From Opisthorchis felineus (lineage: Eukaryota; Platyhelminthes; Trematoda; Opisthorchiida; Opisthorchiidae), in contig SJOL01001191.1 in assembly GCA_004794785.1 (NCBI GenBank), positions 97,112-161,111 of the forward strand: a stretch of DNA of 64,000 nt, given 5' to 3'. Below, piece after piece: positions 10,298-21,815 of the stretch. The stretch's first letter is position 1. Each line of letters begins with the position of its first letter. The notes beneath the pieces were generated by a model, which worked only from the letters and a program-made list of their open reading frames with translations, ran no database searches and was not told the origin of the DNA. A program made the position numbers and the translations under genes.

Positions 10298-10890
10298 CTA
10301 TACTAAATTTTGTGGTCAGTTGGCTTATGGTACTAGTTGAAAAAAATATGGTATCTGAAAGTATTAAGTAAACAAGTTGGTTAACCTTTTGAACTTTTTG
10401 TTTTGTTGTTAGAAGCTCTGAGTGAATTCTGATATAGTTCAAGGTCGTTCTATTTGCTTGTACTCAAGGGAACCGTTAGTGGGCTAAAAGGTCATTTCAG
10501 CTATAGTACTTGCGTTGAACACAATGGCTGAACCGGTACTCCCATTAAATTCAGTTGTATTTGCCTTCAATGTTTAGCTTAACGTAGGTCATGTACAAAG
10601 CTACCGCATTCAGCCCAACAAAGTGATACCAAAATAACCCCAAAAGGTGATCTTTCTAGGTCCTTCCGTGTTTAGCGGTGATAGGTAGTGACAGACTTTA
10701 CATGCAGTGATGAGAATTACTGGCCCGTCCTGGTTTAGAGTAACGCCCGGAAAAGATTAGCTAGAAGCCCAATCATCTGGTGGGCAGGCTGCCGCAAAAC
10801 ACGCGTTTAAGTGCACAGATCGGCGAACACTCACAGCTGCCCTGTCCACCAGCCAGACTTGTCGTCTATCCAGCTAATCCTTAGACCGCA

Positions 10891-11094
10891 CTATGACGCC
10901 CAGTTTATGTTTAGGATGCCTTGAAAATACCGACCAAAGTATTGTGTCCAGTACAGCATAGTATCTGCTGCTATCCCTTCTGATGAAACTGAGTCCCCAG
11001 GCCAGTGATAGTAAGCATTCTCAACAAATGACAAGAAGTCACTCATATCTGCGACACATACTGAATGTGTGTTCTCACTGGTTAAATCCATCAC
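10891..11094 (-). CDS. Possible exon, unknown protein
   Basis: A 67-codon minus-strand frame with aromatic- and acid-rich, globular-looking content (ENAYYHWPGDS, DTMLYWTQYFGRYFQGIL). Possible acceptors CATTCAG and GTCGCAG lie in its first part. It ends in a TAG. The family is unknown. Same-strand neighbours at 10.0 and 11.7 kb may belong with it. Confidence 0.28.
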   Translation of the reverse strand: MMDLTSENTHSVCVADMSDFLSFVENAYYHWPGDSVSSEGIAADTMLYWTQYFGRYFQGILNINWAS

Positions 11095-11652
11095 ATGCTC
11101 GGACTAGAAGCCTAGAAGTACGTGCAGATATAGCGTCGGAGATATCACAGAACATTTCTGATCGATGACTGACTCGGTCTTCTAGTACACTACAGCTTTG
11201 AGGAGATAGTTGGTTAAGTGGGAGATACGGGTAGCAGTTTTAACTGGATAACTTAGTGAGACTACTTTCCGCCATTACACTTGTTTGCTCCTCTACGTAA
11301 GCTAAATGGGCTCAAGGATTATGTAAGATAACAACATAACAAGACCCCACCAAACGAAGACGTTGTAGTTCGTGTGGAAATAAGCACACATAAATTTAAA
11401 ATTAAGCTAACGTTAACAGGAGACTCAAGTGATGTCCATATGAATCACTCGTTTACAAAAGTCTTCAACTGATTTTTGCTGCACAGAGGTTGGTTGGTTT
11501 TTGAATCAGTACATTATCCAAGATATCGAAGTGTTTTCCTCCATATGACACTACTGATGAAGTCCAGGGCTTTGTCAACGTTATTGGTAGTACCATAGGT
11601 CTCGTAAGAGATCTGAAAAATCTTCTTGTTTCAGAAGTTATCTGTTGACTAC

Positions 11653-11907
11653 TTACAGGGATTGACTGAACAAACAGACAGTCGGATGAACAAAGTTCTT
11701 TAGCCTGTCCGTATTAAGAAATACGATCCACGTGGGGAGAATCCCTACAGATCGATGCTGCATATCATAATAGTATGCGGATAAGTCCATGCACCAGCGC
11801 TGAGCCATTGCTGATGATAGCTTCTGATGGGTGGTAGGTAAACTGCAGGGCTTCGGAACCAGGCAACCTTGTAGATTTAGAACTGAGTATTTACGAAGGT
11901 GACTCAC
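11653..11907 (-). CDS. Possible exon ending at a strong splice donor
   Basis: An 84-codon minus-strand frame (MAQRWCMDLSAYYYDMQHRS and onward). It runs into TCAATCCCT followed by GTAAGTAG at about 11,665-11,655, a near-consensus donor that falls just before the in-frame stop. That pattern is what an internal or first exon would show. The protein family is not recognised. Confidence 0.32.
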   Translation of the reverse strand: MSHLRKYSVLNLQGCLVPKPCSLPTTHQKLSSAMAQRWCMDLSAYYYDMQHRSVGILPTWIVFLNTDRLKNFVHPTVCLFSQSL

Positions 11908-12255
11908 AGCCCGATGTACTGCGGACGCTTTGCGCCGTCTGAACGTATTCTACCTCGACAGCATTTGTCTTTCTACAGATAATTACAACTGAAAAACTAT
12001 CTTCTTCGAGCATACCCCAAAGCTGTTTGGAGACACACTGGCAAGCAGACCCTGTACAAGTGATCGCAATGCTGGTTCACTACTACGCATAAACTACTGA
12101 TGAACATCCATTTGAACCTTCACTTGGTGTTGAAGAGCAACTCAAGTGAAATTCACCCCAATCCCTCGCTTATAACGTTCTTCAACTAAAAGTGCTACGC
12201 AAACGCCACTCCACCTTTCATTTGGAATGTCAGAACATCAAACTGGTTTGGACGT

Positions 12256-12450
12256 AATACACTACTCATTACGTTGCTGAAAATTCTTCGACAGCCCACG
12301 AGAGGTTTCACCCTTCTTAGGGCTCATCAGGTAGGTGCAGTCCCCGAGTTTCCATCATAAACGAGATTCAGCTGGGTTCCACATGAGTCTCCCGCAAAAC
12401 CGAATTGGTTTGCAAATGAGCGTATTTCGATAATCAAACTGGTTTCTTTC
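12256..12450. repeat. HHR repeat, fused inverted copy
   Basis: The left part (12,256-12,360) is a minus-strand 3' half with an intact hammerhead core. It joins directly to a plus-strand internal block (GATTCAGCTGGGTTCC through CAAATGAGCGTATTTCG) at about 12,362-12,448. The arrangement is a truncated palindrome with 3' ends facing outward, like those at 15.5, 34.4 and 48.0 kb. Confidence 0.75.
12258..12345 (-). ncRNA. Hammerhead ribozyme-like motif, core intact
   Basis: The minus strand carries CTGATGA at 12,330-12,324. Stem II is GCCC with GGGT (one G-U pair). GAAA is at 12,309-12,306 and the GTC triplet at 12,292-12,290. Stem III is weaker here because the 5' strand reads CTCTC. The far stem I partner is missing because the upstream arm is truncated by the fusion, so this copy is unlikely to fold fully. 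Confidence 0.5.
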
Positions 12451-12609
12451 ATACCGACCCGCTCATGAGGTTCATTGACCTTCATTGACCTTATAATTAG
12501 TGCCACATTCAGAAAACCATGAAGTTAATTATGTTTTCCAACAAGTCTGGTCAAACATTTTGTTATCGAACATGCAAAAAAGTTACAACTTCTAGACGGA
12601 ACAAATAAT

Positions 12610-12870
12610 ACACATTCCGCGAAATACACTCATTTGCATGCTAATTTGATTTTAATTGGAGACTTAACTTAATCCCAGCTGTGGTGTCCCTTTTGTGATG
12701 TTCCTTAACCTTATGAGTAGTATGTTCCGTCAGAAGAAGATACCGCGATATCTTGATTTCATAAGAACAAGATATTCAGCTGAGATTCAGTTAAGCCTCC
12801 CGATAAGACCTAACACGTCTGAAAATGAGCGTACTTCGCGAAGGTTTAGCCTCATTTCATTTTGAACGGT
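12610..12870. repeat. HHR repeat pair, strongly diverged
   Basis: 12,610-12,735 reads as the internal block on the minus strand (GAAATACACTCATTTGCATG, then a CCAGCTG-like part) with a CTTAACCTTATGAGTAGTATG end. 12,735-12,870 reads forward (CGCGATATCTTGATTTCAT, AGATTCAGTTAAGCCTCCCG, GAAAATGAGCGTACTTCGCG). No ribozyme core is present. Two further fragments lie at 13,018-13,078 (core block, minus strand, CTGATGG) and 13,383-13,422 (terminal block, minus strand). Confidence 0.6.
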
Positions 12871-13560
12871 TTGAAGCAATATTCCAGAGAGATTGGACTA
12901 GAACACCGAAAATAACATACACATTTGACTAAAATTTCGCTCATCAGTGTTGTTACTTAGCTCAGGTGCGTACTTTCCATTCCGTGATTTGTGTTCGGCT
13001 TTAAAGATTGAAATAAGTAGTGTGGGATACTCGGTTTTGCCTCTCTTGGGGCCCATCAGGTAGGTGTAGCCTCTGGAAGCCAAACTAATCAATCGTCGGC
13101 TTGAGCAGCAACTTGCTTGAATGTTTACTTTTGCGATCATATCTGTGGTGAAAAGCTAGAGATGCACTGCTTGTGGGTTTTTAGAAATCGTACACTGTAT
13201 GTATGGGGTCAAAGAAAACGAACTAATCAGCAGGTTTGGAAACTCCCGGATTCGTCTGATACTGTTGGTGCGTTAGATACAAATCCCTCTACACCCTCGT
13301 GGTAAGTCACAATGAAGACGAAAGTGCTCGTGTTGCCAAGCCATATATTTCCTCACAAACTCTCAATGACATTGCATCTCGCCTACACTACTCATAAGGT
13401 TGCTGAAAATTCTTCGACAGCATAATGTGCAGCATACTGTCAATCTCGAGATCCCATTGGGCAGTTACTCGAGAAAGATTCTTTTATTTTTAAAATAAGT
13501 AGTGTGGGACGACTGCTCGAATTCAGCGGCCCGTCACTGGTTTCACGTTAACTTTGTGCA

Positions 13561-13749
13561 ATGTTTGTCTGTTTGCAGCTAGAGGTCTGGAAAGCTCCTT
13601 GCAATGAAAAATCTGCGAAATTATTTCCCGCCTCTAAAATGACGTTAAAACCGGTGACCATTGACAACTACGTCCTGATTACCAGGGATGTGGCTGATTT
13701 TGGACGGTTCCACACAATCCTCGTCACTGGAGCATTTGTTTCTAGTTAA
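13561..13749 (+). CDS. Possible exon after a strong acceptor
   Basis: The acceptor-like tract GTTTGTCTGTTTGCAG ends at 13,578. It is followed by an open frame beginning LEVWKAPCNEKSAKLF and ending at a stop at 13,749. No downstream donor is convincing, so it could be a last exon. The family is unknown, and chance is a real alternative for 57 codons. Confidence 0.25.
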   Translation: MFVCLQLEVWKAPCNEKSAKLFPASKMTLKPVTIDNYVLITRDVADFGRFHTILVTGAFVSS

Positions 13750-13929
13750 AACGTTTTCCATATGTAATCAGTTCGGATGGGATCTTCAGTCAGTTGGTTT
13801 AAGCTGTCGCTTCCGTGGGGTCGTTGTTCTCTACATCCTTATCTTTTATAGTTCCCTCGTAAACATTCTACCAAATGATCTGTCCGCTGATTCGTAAGCC
13901 TCGACTACATGGCCGATCAACGGGGAATT

Positions 13930-14185
13930 TTAGTAGAGATTTCGTCCTGTCGGTGAAGCTAATCTTTCATCCGTTTTATCTTTAGCTGGAATCATCAGGA
14001 GCGCGTTTCTCACGAAACTTCAGGGAGTAACGAGCCCGCGCTCTCTCGGCTAGACGTTTGAACACTTAGTCGTTCGGCCAGGAGTGGCTGATCAGTAGTT
14101 CGAATAACTCGCACTTCGGATATAGCGTCACCCACCCTTCAGTCATGGGGTCCACATCAAGTATTCGCGTGTGTTGAATAGCTTT
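13930..14185 (-). repeat. SINE-3 copy
   Basis: Read on the minus strand: a tRNA-like head with box-A- and box-B-like segments near 14,040-14,100 (diverged), then the body. It ends in the family signature CGACAGGACGAAATCTCTACTAAAA at 13,954-13,930. The same ending closes the copies at 17,165 (-), 23,905 (+) and 46,865 (+). Confidence 0.6.
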
Positions 14186-14924
14186 TTGAGTGACGGAGTA
14201 TAGATTTAACTAAAGGAAGGATGGGAAACATTTACGAGAAACAGTTATTCGAGTTTTTATTCTATCCGCACACTGAAATCGATTATCAATCATTCAACTC
14301 ATAGTTCGACTGTTTTATGGAAAGAAGGTATCTGCATTCGAAGAAACCGAAAAGGTTTTGTTGCACTTTCCAACGCACTTTTGTCCTTTTATATTAGGTT
14401 GCTGGACAAATACATCGGAAACCTATTATTCGTTCAATGCTCGATGTACAGACTCGGGAATCAGTCCCACTCGTCGGTCTCATGCATTTCCAAATTCATG
14501 TACTTTGCACGATACTTAGGGCATGCAACCAGGTGTCTGTTCAAATGAATGTTCGAATATATTCCGGATTTATTCCGTAGTGGTATCGTGCGTATGACTG
14601 ACTTCATGATTCTGCAACATCGTGCTTAACAGTCTACGGTCTACTACAACGCATTCGAACTATTCTGTTATGCTTCAACCTTCACAGAGGAAGCCAGTGC
14701 GACTCACGTTTCTAAAATCAGAGCTGCGAATAGTCTGTTTCGTTGAATCTGTTCACCTTGTTTTTGGCCATTTTTCCCAACTGACTTTCAGCGTCGTAAC
14801 CGCCAGTTCAGGGGTTCTCCAGATGTCGGAATTCTTCATCAAACTCGAGGGATTGTGTTTTCATAGGTATCGTGTCTGTTGTAGTTGTTTGTAGGATTTG
14901 TAGGATTCACATTCACTCTACTCC

Positions 14925-15190
14925 TCCTGTCCTGGTGCAATCATTCTGCTTAGTGCAGACCAAAGGAAGGTGAAGTGGACCCCAGTTTCCAGTTTCGCTC
15001 TTATTACAGCTCGTCAGGGTTGCATTTCCTTTGGCGATGTAGGGAGTTGAACTCCGGACATCTGACATGATAGGCGAGCGTACTACCACTACTCCACCAG
15101 CGCACGCTAGATGCACCTGAATTGTCACGTCCGAGCTGGTGAACGTGTTCACACTGGAGTGATGTGGACTGTGACTGAGGTTCCATATTC
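14925..15190 (-). repeat. SINE-2 copy (tRNA-derived)
   Basis: On the minus strand GCGCTGGTGGAGTAGTGGTA (box-A region) lies at 15,106-15,087, and the box-B-like GGAGTTCAACTCC at 15,057-15,045. The body continues with AATAAGAGCGAAAC and a GGTCTGCACTAAGCAGAATGA block. Sister copies lie at 57,285-57,500 (-) and 59,962-60,150 (+). About 80 bases precede the tRNA-like part and are shared with the 57-kb copy, so the head may be internal to a larger unit. Confidence 0.7.
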
Positions 15191-15451
15191 AATTTGAAAT
15201 CTTTACCGTCGCCCTGATTACATACTTATCTTAGGCGACTGTCCAAAAAGAAATTACTTGATTTCCCTCCTCTTCTCGGACATTGTCCATGTGACATTCG
15301 ATCACGTGGACATCGTAATTTCCCACATCGACTTTCAAAAAAATTTTTTCTCACATAATCTTCAGTACTCATATCGGCCATGCTGGCGCAGATTCTACTC
15401 TTAGTTAACTTAACAATAAAGATCAACCAGATTATTGCAGTGTATTTTTCA

Positions 15452-15655
15452 AAGAACTCTATTCATAAGGATGCTGGAAACTCTTCGACAACCCACGACC
15501 ATTTTCGTCTTTCCTATTCGGACTTATCAGGTTCCCCTTCAGTCAACCTTATGTTCTACTTGAACCCAAATTGCACAGAGGTGGAGAATATCATAAACGA
15601 CAGATTCAGATGAGTCTCCCGTTAAAACAAAAATGGTGAGCAAATGAGTGTATTT
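15452..15655. repeat. HHR repeat, fused inverted copy
   Basis: A minus-strand 3' half (TTCATAAGGATGCTGGAAAC through GTCAACCTTATGTTCTACTT) is joined near 15,585 to a plus-strand block (CATAAACGACAGATTCAGATG through CAAATGAGTGTATTTCA). The core on the minus strand reads CTGATAA with GAAA kept, and stem II is poor. It is a degraded palindrome. Confidence 0.65.
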
Positions 15656-15949
15656 CAATATGGGTAGTTTTTAATAGCTTGCAATGGATGCCGAACATAA
15701 ATATATCAGGAATAGCGAGTAGAATGTACTGAATGTAGCACCACGTCCTTCGTACAATGAATCTGATGCGAAACGAATAAAACACTAGAAATCCTAGTAA
15801 AACGTACTTATGTAGATTGCTGCTATTATGAAGATATTTGGCAATTTTCGTCCTATACTGAGAAGCCAAGAAGCACCGTGCAGCATTTTTATCAATCATG
15901 GATATCAGCATTAGTGCTCATTTTACGCATCTTCAAAGAGATTCGAACT

Positions 15950-16110
15950 TGGCTAATAGTTCAATGCTGAACCGTTTGGTCACGAGCGGCTCGTCAGCGG
16001 TGTAATGACCTCACATTTAGGTGGATTATGGCGCCGCTCATCCGGAATCCACATCATGCGCTTACGTGTTGACTGGCTCCTAGAGTGACGACTTCTCAGA
16101 TGGAAGTTTA
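15950..16110 (-). repeat. SINE-3 body fragment
   Basis: Shares TTCAATGCTGAACCGTTTGG, then TCACATTTAG, CCACATCATG and TTGACTGGCTCCTAGAGTGA with 17,320-17,465. The tRNA-like head is present but eroded, and the terminal signature is missing. Confidence 0.5.
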
Positions 16111-16114
16111 ACTC

Positions 16115-17160
16115 TCTGTTGGAGTTATTTTTCCTTCTGGACTACTTATAGGTTGTTGGTACTGAGCGCGTCTATTACTTACGCGAAAGTTTTAGAATAT
16201 ACCCAGATATTTATAGGCAGTTCGGTTATAGTGATCATTACATCGATAGGTCTCGATATACACTGCTCAGTAGAGTCTAAATACAGACCGTTGATTAATG
16301 TATGCACATTGGAATAAACCGCACATCTCTACGGGGATTCAGATACACAAAACTATCCGTAGACAACGACGTTCCTTGTAACGGCCGTGTGGTCATGCAC
16401 AGTCGTCGCAGAGTTATGCTATTCTTTCCTCCATAATACAATAGCCTCTGGAGATGACCGAATTTACAAGACCCTTTCTGGGTCGTAATGGGAGGAGATA
16501 GACCATCATAGATCCGACTGATCATTGTGTTCGCCTACTTGATTGGAGACATTCTGCAATGCCCCCCTGCCAGACGATCCTTAATCATACCGCAGCACGT
16601 CCACCATGAGGTTCGATCGGTCGTTCCAAATCAGATTATGTGCACTCCTTTATCCCGCTGCCCAATAACACCATAGGACTTGAGGCCTCAAGGTGACTAG
16701 ATACAAACGGATTCACGTGCACTATCAAACATGAAAGCAAGTTTTCTAACTGCTGCACTCTTTGGCTGAAAGGGAATAGGTACATCAGGCATAAATCCAC
16801 CACAGATAGTAGGATGCAGGCCGGGCGTTTTCCAGTGAATCAAAGACAACCTGATGACATAATGCCTCGGATGGACTGGGGAATTTAAGCTTTATCTATC
16901 TAACGCGGCAAATCAGCCGGACTGGGATTTCCAGCTCAGTTCGACGAAACAATGTATATGATTTCACGCTCTGCAACTTAGATGAGCGCACTTCGACCCA
17001 TACGTTTTCATTACGGCCTAAATTCGCACGGAGAAGTTATGCTAGTGCATAATAAACTGAGTTGGAACTGTCGATTAAATCATATGACCGGATTAATTCT
17101 GTCTGGTGTGACAAAGTCACAAAAGTCTGAAAAAGTGAAGTACTCGAGAAGGACAGATAT
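16115..17160. other. No supported feature
   Basis: Contains a 76-codon minus-strand ORF at 16,295-16,525 with one RT-like peptide (discussed under rejected items) and an 89-codon plus ORF at 16,982-17,251 that overlaps the next SINE. Nothing firm is visible. Confidence 0.35.
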
Positions 17161-17164
17161 CTTT

Positions 17165-17475
17165 AATAGAGATTTCGTCCTGTCAGTGAAACCAATGTAC
17201 GCCAAAACACTGTACAGCTGTTCCATCTTTGTTGGGAATCATCAGCAGTGAATATCTCACCAAACTCAGACAGCTTGGAACCCGCGACCTTCCGGTCAGT
17301 AACTGAACACTTAACCGTTTGACTAAGAGCAGCTGATCAGTAGTGTGATTAGTTCTCACTTAGACAGGACATAGCACGACTCATCATTCAATCAAGGATT
17401 CCACATCACGTGGTCACGTATTGGCTGGCTCCTCGAGTGACGACTTCTCAGAACAGAGTTTCACTCATCTTGTGA
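17165..17475 (-). repeat. SINE-3 copy, best preserved
   Basis: Minus strand: the head carries CTCTTAGTCAAACGGTTAAG (box-A-like) near 17,327-17,308 and GGTCGCGGGTTCC (box-B-like) near 17,293-17,281. The body includes CTGATGATTCCCAACAAAGA and GAACAGCTGTACAGTG. The 3' signature TGACAGGACGAAATCTCTA ends at about 17,166. Bases 17,330-17,475 upstream of the head are shared with 2.1 and 16.0 kb, so the mobilised unit may be longer than the head-body part. Confidence 0.7.
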
Positions 17476-17479
17476 AATT

Positions 17480-18950
17480 ATTATCCCTTGGGCTGAATAT
17501 GGATATCTGTTCAGATCCCCACCCACTTATACGCACATACCAACAGTAAATGTTCCATTTTAACTGTTTCCATCTACGTTATTGCACCTTAGAGGCAGTG
17601 AGCTACAGGTCCACATTCAACACAGCTTAAAGCCTTTCCGAACGATAACGTTGTCGCATACTTTCTGGATGCTCATCTGCGTTTTTTGCAGTGCACCGCT
17701 CAATCACACAGAAATACCCAATCAGATGTGACTATTTCACATTCTTCCTTATGAGTTCCGTTCCTACTGAAGTCAAACGTAACGAAAGTTCAGCGTTTTC
17801 GTGACACAAGAGAAAAGGCCAAACATGTCACTTGAGTCGAATTAAGGAATAGGGAAAAGACTGTTCAATATTAGTTCGATTTGTATTGTCAAAACGAGAT
17901 TTGTACACAATCTTTAGATTGGGGTTAAACTGAAAGCCACATTGAACGTGCTCATGCAAGGCGTTGAAATCGGGTCATCGAAACGGAAGCACCATTTCTA
18001 ATCACAGGGTTATCCGGGCCGAATAAAGAAAAATTTCTCTACTTAAATGATACCAGTGGTTTGATCAAGGTAATCGAAATGTGACGAACCTATTAATTTA
18101 TACTACGTGTTTAGGTTGATAAAGGTTTATAGATAACGGAGAAAACGGCGATACAGTAGTGCACGTTAAACGTCATCATTTTTATGCAGGCTTTTTAGTG
18201 AAAACGGCGTTTGATTGAAATAAGCAATGTGGTTTATACTGCATCAGTTGAGCAGTCAGGGTGATTCACTAGACTGAACGATATTGTTACATTGTTAGGG
18301 GACATACTGATCTGCTCAGCCTAGTTCTCGAAAGTGAACGAGACAGCTTGATACGAAATACGAGTATGACACTTTTTCACAACAATAACATTTTGTATCA
18401 GTTTGCAGTCTGGATTTCGTAGCTCCAGAGATGCAGGGTCTGTCTAAAAAAGTCTGCAATCAATAGGCATGCTATTTTAGGAAATTTAACAGATTCTGGA
18501 TTCCAGATGGCTAGAAAAGACAAGGAATGTCGGTCTGGAATGAGATTTTAAGAGATAACTTACCTGACGGTATTTGAAGATTATTCTTTTATCTCCGAGC
18601 AGACCTACACACAGGTAGATACACCTGTCCCTATCGATTGCACTCGTGTGATTGTGTTCTATTACTGATCCGTACCTCGTGATGATCAGTTCATTCGGCT
18701 TTTGGTTGAGTGGCGTTTTTTCCAAGTCAGTCACAAGTCAAGGCAGTAAAATTAGGGCGCGCATCGGTGGTCCTCCTATCCCATGATACTTCAGGCCTCA
18801 TAGGAAAATGAATAATCAGGGCTGGCTCGTGAAACAGCTTACCTTCATCCGATACCTGAGTATTTCAAATGAGTGAATAGTTGTGGAGATATGTTTTCAA
18901 CCTGGAAGCCTAACGGTTAGTTTTGAAAAATGGTCCACCTACAGGTGCTC
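17480..18950. other. No supported feature
   Basis: Low-information sequence. One 82-codon minus ORF at 18,486-18,734 has no recognisable motif. No repeat family from this window is seen here. Confidence 0.4.
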
Positions 18951-18954
18951 AGCT

Positions 18955-19092
18955 GCCATGCCACCCGAAGGGAACACGAGGGCCAAGGTACTGCCAGCTT
19001 GCCCAAGCCTAAACAGAAGTAGTCGAGATGCAGAGGTCAGGTTCGCGCAGTAATTTCGCGCCTTAACCACTGAGACATCCCAAGCTCTTATA
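18955..19092 (-). repeat. SINE-1 copy
   Basis: Contains the SINE-1 blocks in order on the minus strand: a TAAGAGCTTGGGATGTCTCAG-like head, a GTTAAGGCGCGAAATTACTG segment, then TCGACTACTTCTGTTTAGGC and CTTGGCAAGCTGGCAGTACC equivalents. The tail has CATGGCAGCTGAG. It is diverged, and box B is weak. Confidence 0.6.
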
Positions 19093-19094
19093 GC

Positions 19095-21595
19095 TGGTTT
19101 GAAGACTTATCAGAAGGACGTAGGTCACCGGATTCCATTAAGTTTACGTGGAAATAGGATATGTGAATTGTATGTTGAGTTCAAGTAACGTCGACTATAC
19201 ACTATTCAAGACATGGCTGCTTGAGGAAAGAGCGCGCATTCACAATATCTTGGACCTATTCGTTTCGAGGCGCCAAAAACAGTCGTACGTACTGAATTCG
19301 GGTGTAAGGTATTGGAGTAACGTTTATGAAACAAAGTTGGTTGTCAATTTTTTTTTAGGAAAAAAGCAAGAGCGATCGGTTAGCACTCATTCTGAACGTC
19401 ATTGACACTTGATGCGGAAACCGTATCTTCATTAGCTCATTCGCTATTTCGTAGCCCAGGTTCGAATAACTGACTTCATGTCGTTTTTTATCATTTTTCG
19501 AATCACCTATATTGTATACAATACGTTTGAAGCCCGAGTTCAGCATGTTTTCTATTGAATCAGTCGTCTATGACTACAAAGAGCTTTACTCGCACCATAC
19601 AAAACTACTGCCACACCTGAGTACACTTTCATGCATTGGTATTCACTGTGCATACTAATATCACTGTCGTTTGTGATCGATTGAATGTGCTTTTCCCCAG
19701 CTGCGAGCACGTTCTCAATTGTGACTAGACTTTCCACATACAGCCTTGCTTCTCCCAATAATGTTCACTCTCGTTTCTAAAGTAAGGGACTTGTTCCGTA
19801 AATTCAACACTGGATTTGTTAAAACAGTTCATAATACTGGCAAACTCCCGGACGGGAATAACCGAAGAGATCGAATCATCAACTACGCCCATTCTGCTTC
19901 ATTGATTACCACATCATACTGCTAGCTCAGCTTAATCTTCTAACATTGTGACACAGAATTATACCCCCTTCCCGCTCATGAACGCTCAGGAACGTCGACC
20001 AGGGGCGTTACCAAAATCGTAAGCAACAAGCCGTACTCACCCCTCGTACGACGAACTAGCCGAAACACAAACTGATGCGTAAAACGGTACGTGGGAGATC
20101 CCGTGTCACCTTCAGCTCACTGGCGTGTATTGCTGACTTTCTTGTCTATCCTTGTGTACTTATGCGTACTTGCCTGGGTGCTAGACAGCTGCTGTCCGGG
20201 CCAGTTCTACAACCCATGTGTATACCTGCAAATGACCAACCCTTACACTCTGGATATTCCGGACTATTAAGGTAGAGGTGACCCCCTGTAGTCACCGTCC
20301 TACAGACCGAAATGATTGTTTGCCGCCAGAAGCCAGCCGTATGTGTCGAATCCACTGTGGGTCTCAACTGTCTAGCTGTCCCCATTTGGTTTGGCTCTTA
20401 TGGGCCAGCAGCTGAGCATGCCGACAACTTTAGACGTGTCCCCTCCTGTCTACCCCCCTATCTCATGCTGTTAGGTTCTTCATCGGTACAATTTGCCCGG
20501 CCAGTTGCACACGGGCTCAGCGCAAACGTGTGTATTGTTTGTGCTGTTCATCGGTATATTTCGATGTGCCAGGAAGATGCGGAAACGGATGTTAGACCGT
20601 CATTCGTACTTGCACTCTATGTTTGGTCAGACAGTTGGAGTATAACCTACCCCCATTAACTAGACACCAAATGCCATATCAACCAGTAAAAAAAGGCGGT
20701 CATCTTTGGAAAGGATCAAAATGCAGTGGTAAATTTGACAGTAAAGTTTACGAAAGCATGTTGGGAATGTAAACTTCATTCATGTTGGAAGGGTTGGGAA
20801 GGTCGTAATAGACAGAGTACTGTAACATCTATCAAAATCATTGATAAAAATTCGGTTGTGATCCAACTGGTTTGTACATCCTTGGACTGTACGACATGGA
20901 CTGTCGGTGCAAATCGGATTACACTCTTTCAAACGCGGAATTCCATCCGGTAGTTACCAACCGTAGCACTGCAGCTGTTTGGAGCCCGATGAACAGCGTG
21001 ATATTTGACTACTGACGTCACTCGAATGATCAAGTCTATTCTCATTCGCTTGTCCCATCGGTATCAGCAGCGGACTGTTTAGGATAGAGCAATCACAGCC
21101 TGCCGCGGTCAGTACATCTCAATCTCAACCCAAAGATTGCTGCTGTACTTTAAAGAAGCTCACAACATTTAAGTGTCCTTATGACCTCAACTTCAGTAAA
21201 CCGGATCGATGCTTAGCAAAGAATAAACTAGGACATCTAAAGAACCTAGCTTCAGGTCAATTGTGCCGTTTTGCTATTGTACTGTGTGTTGGGTCGGGTT
21301 TTCTGAACGAGCAGGCAGATGCTTGTTGCCACTGTTTGATACTGCGATGCAAGTTGCATACTGTCCTCCATATTCATGGGTCAACAAAGCCGCGTTATAT
21401 GATACTAAAATTTGAAAAAAAGCTAAACTTTGGCTGGTTATCCATGTGGTTGCCGGTTTCGCCAGTTGCAAATGATACTTCATCTTCGATATGACTCCTT
21501 CCTTGTTTTTTTTTGAGAAGCCGGTGAGGAATTTATTCCAAAAACACAATAGCTTCAAGGTTAGGGTTAGGCGAATGTCCAAGACGTCTGTGGTA
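19095..21595. other. Unassigned stretch with several chance-length ORFs
   Basis: ORFs at 19,148-19,405 (+), 20,075-20,275 (+), 20,312-20,659 (+) and 20,146-20,385 (-) overlap on both strands and show no family motif. The 20.0-20.6 kb part is somewhat GC-richer than its surroundings, the only hint of anything coding. Confidence 0.3.
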
Positions 21596-21597
21596 GG

Positions 21598-21815
21598 ACG
21601 CTACTCATAAGTTTGAAGAAACACCTTTTGAGGCTCGTCACTCCAAGCTAGCTCCCTAGTTTCACCTTGGTTATTAGTGTTCCTTCTTTGAAACATAAAA
21701 TAGAGAGAATAAAGGAATTAAACAGTCGGCTACATACACTCATTTGCAAACCAATTTGGTTTTGCGGGAGACTCACCTGGAACCCAGCTGAATCTCTCGT
21801 TTATGATGTTTAAAC
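21598..21815 (-). repeat. HHR repeat fragments
   Basis: A short terminal piece (CTACTCATAAGTTTGAAG, 21,601-21,640) and an internal block (ACACTCATTTGCAAACCAA through GAATCTCTCGTTTATGATG, 21,733-21,808), both in minus orientation and separated by unrelated sequence. There is no ribozyme core. The 118-codon minus ORF 21,730-22,086 reads through the second block; its other half is unrecognised and could be an exon, but weakly. Confidence 0.65.

Noticed and set aside
16295..16525. RT-like peptide YDGLSPPITTQKGS on the minus strand
   Set aside because: Resembles the segment before the RQGCP motif of LINE RTs, but QGCP is absent and nothing before or after fits. Could be chance.
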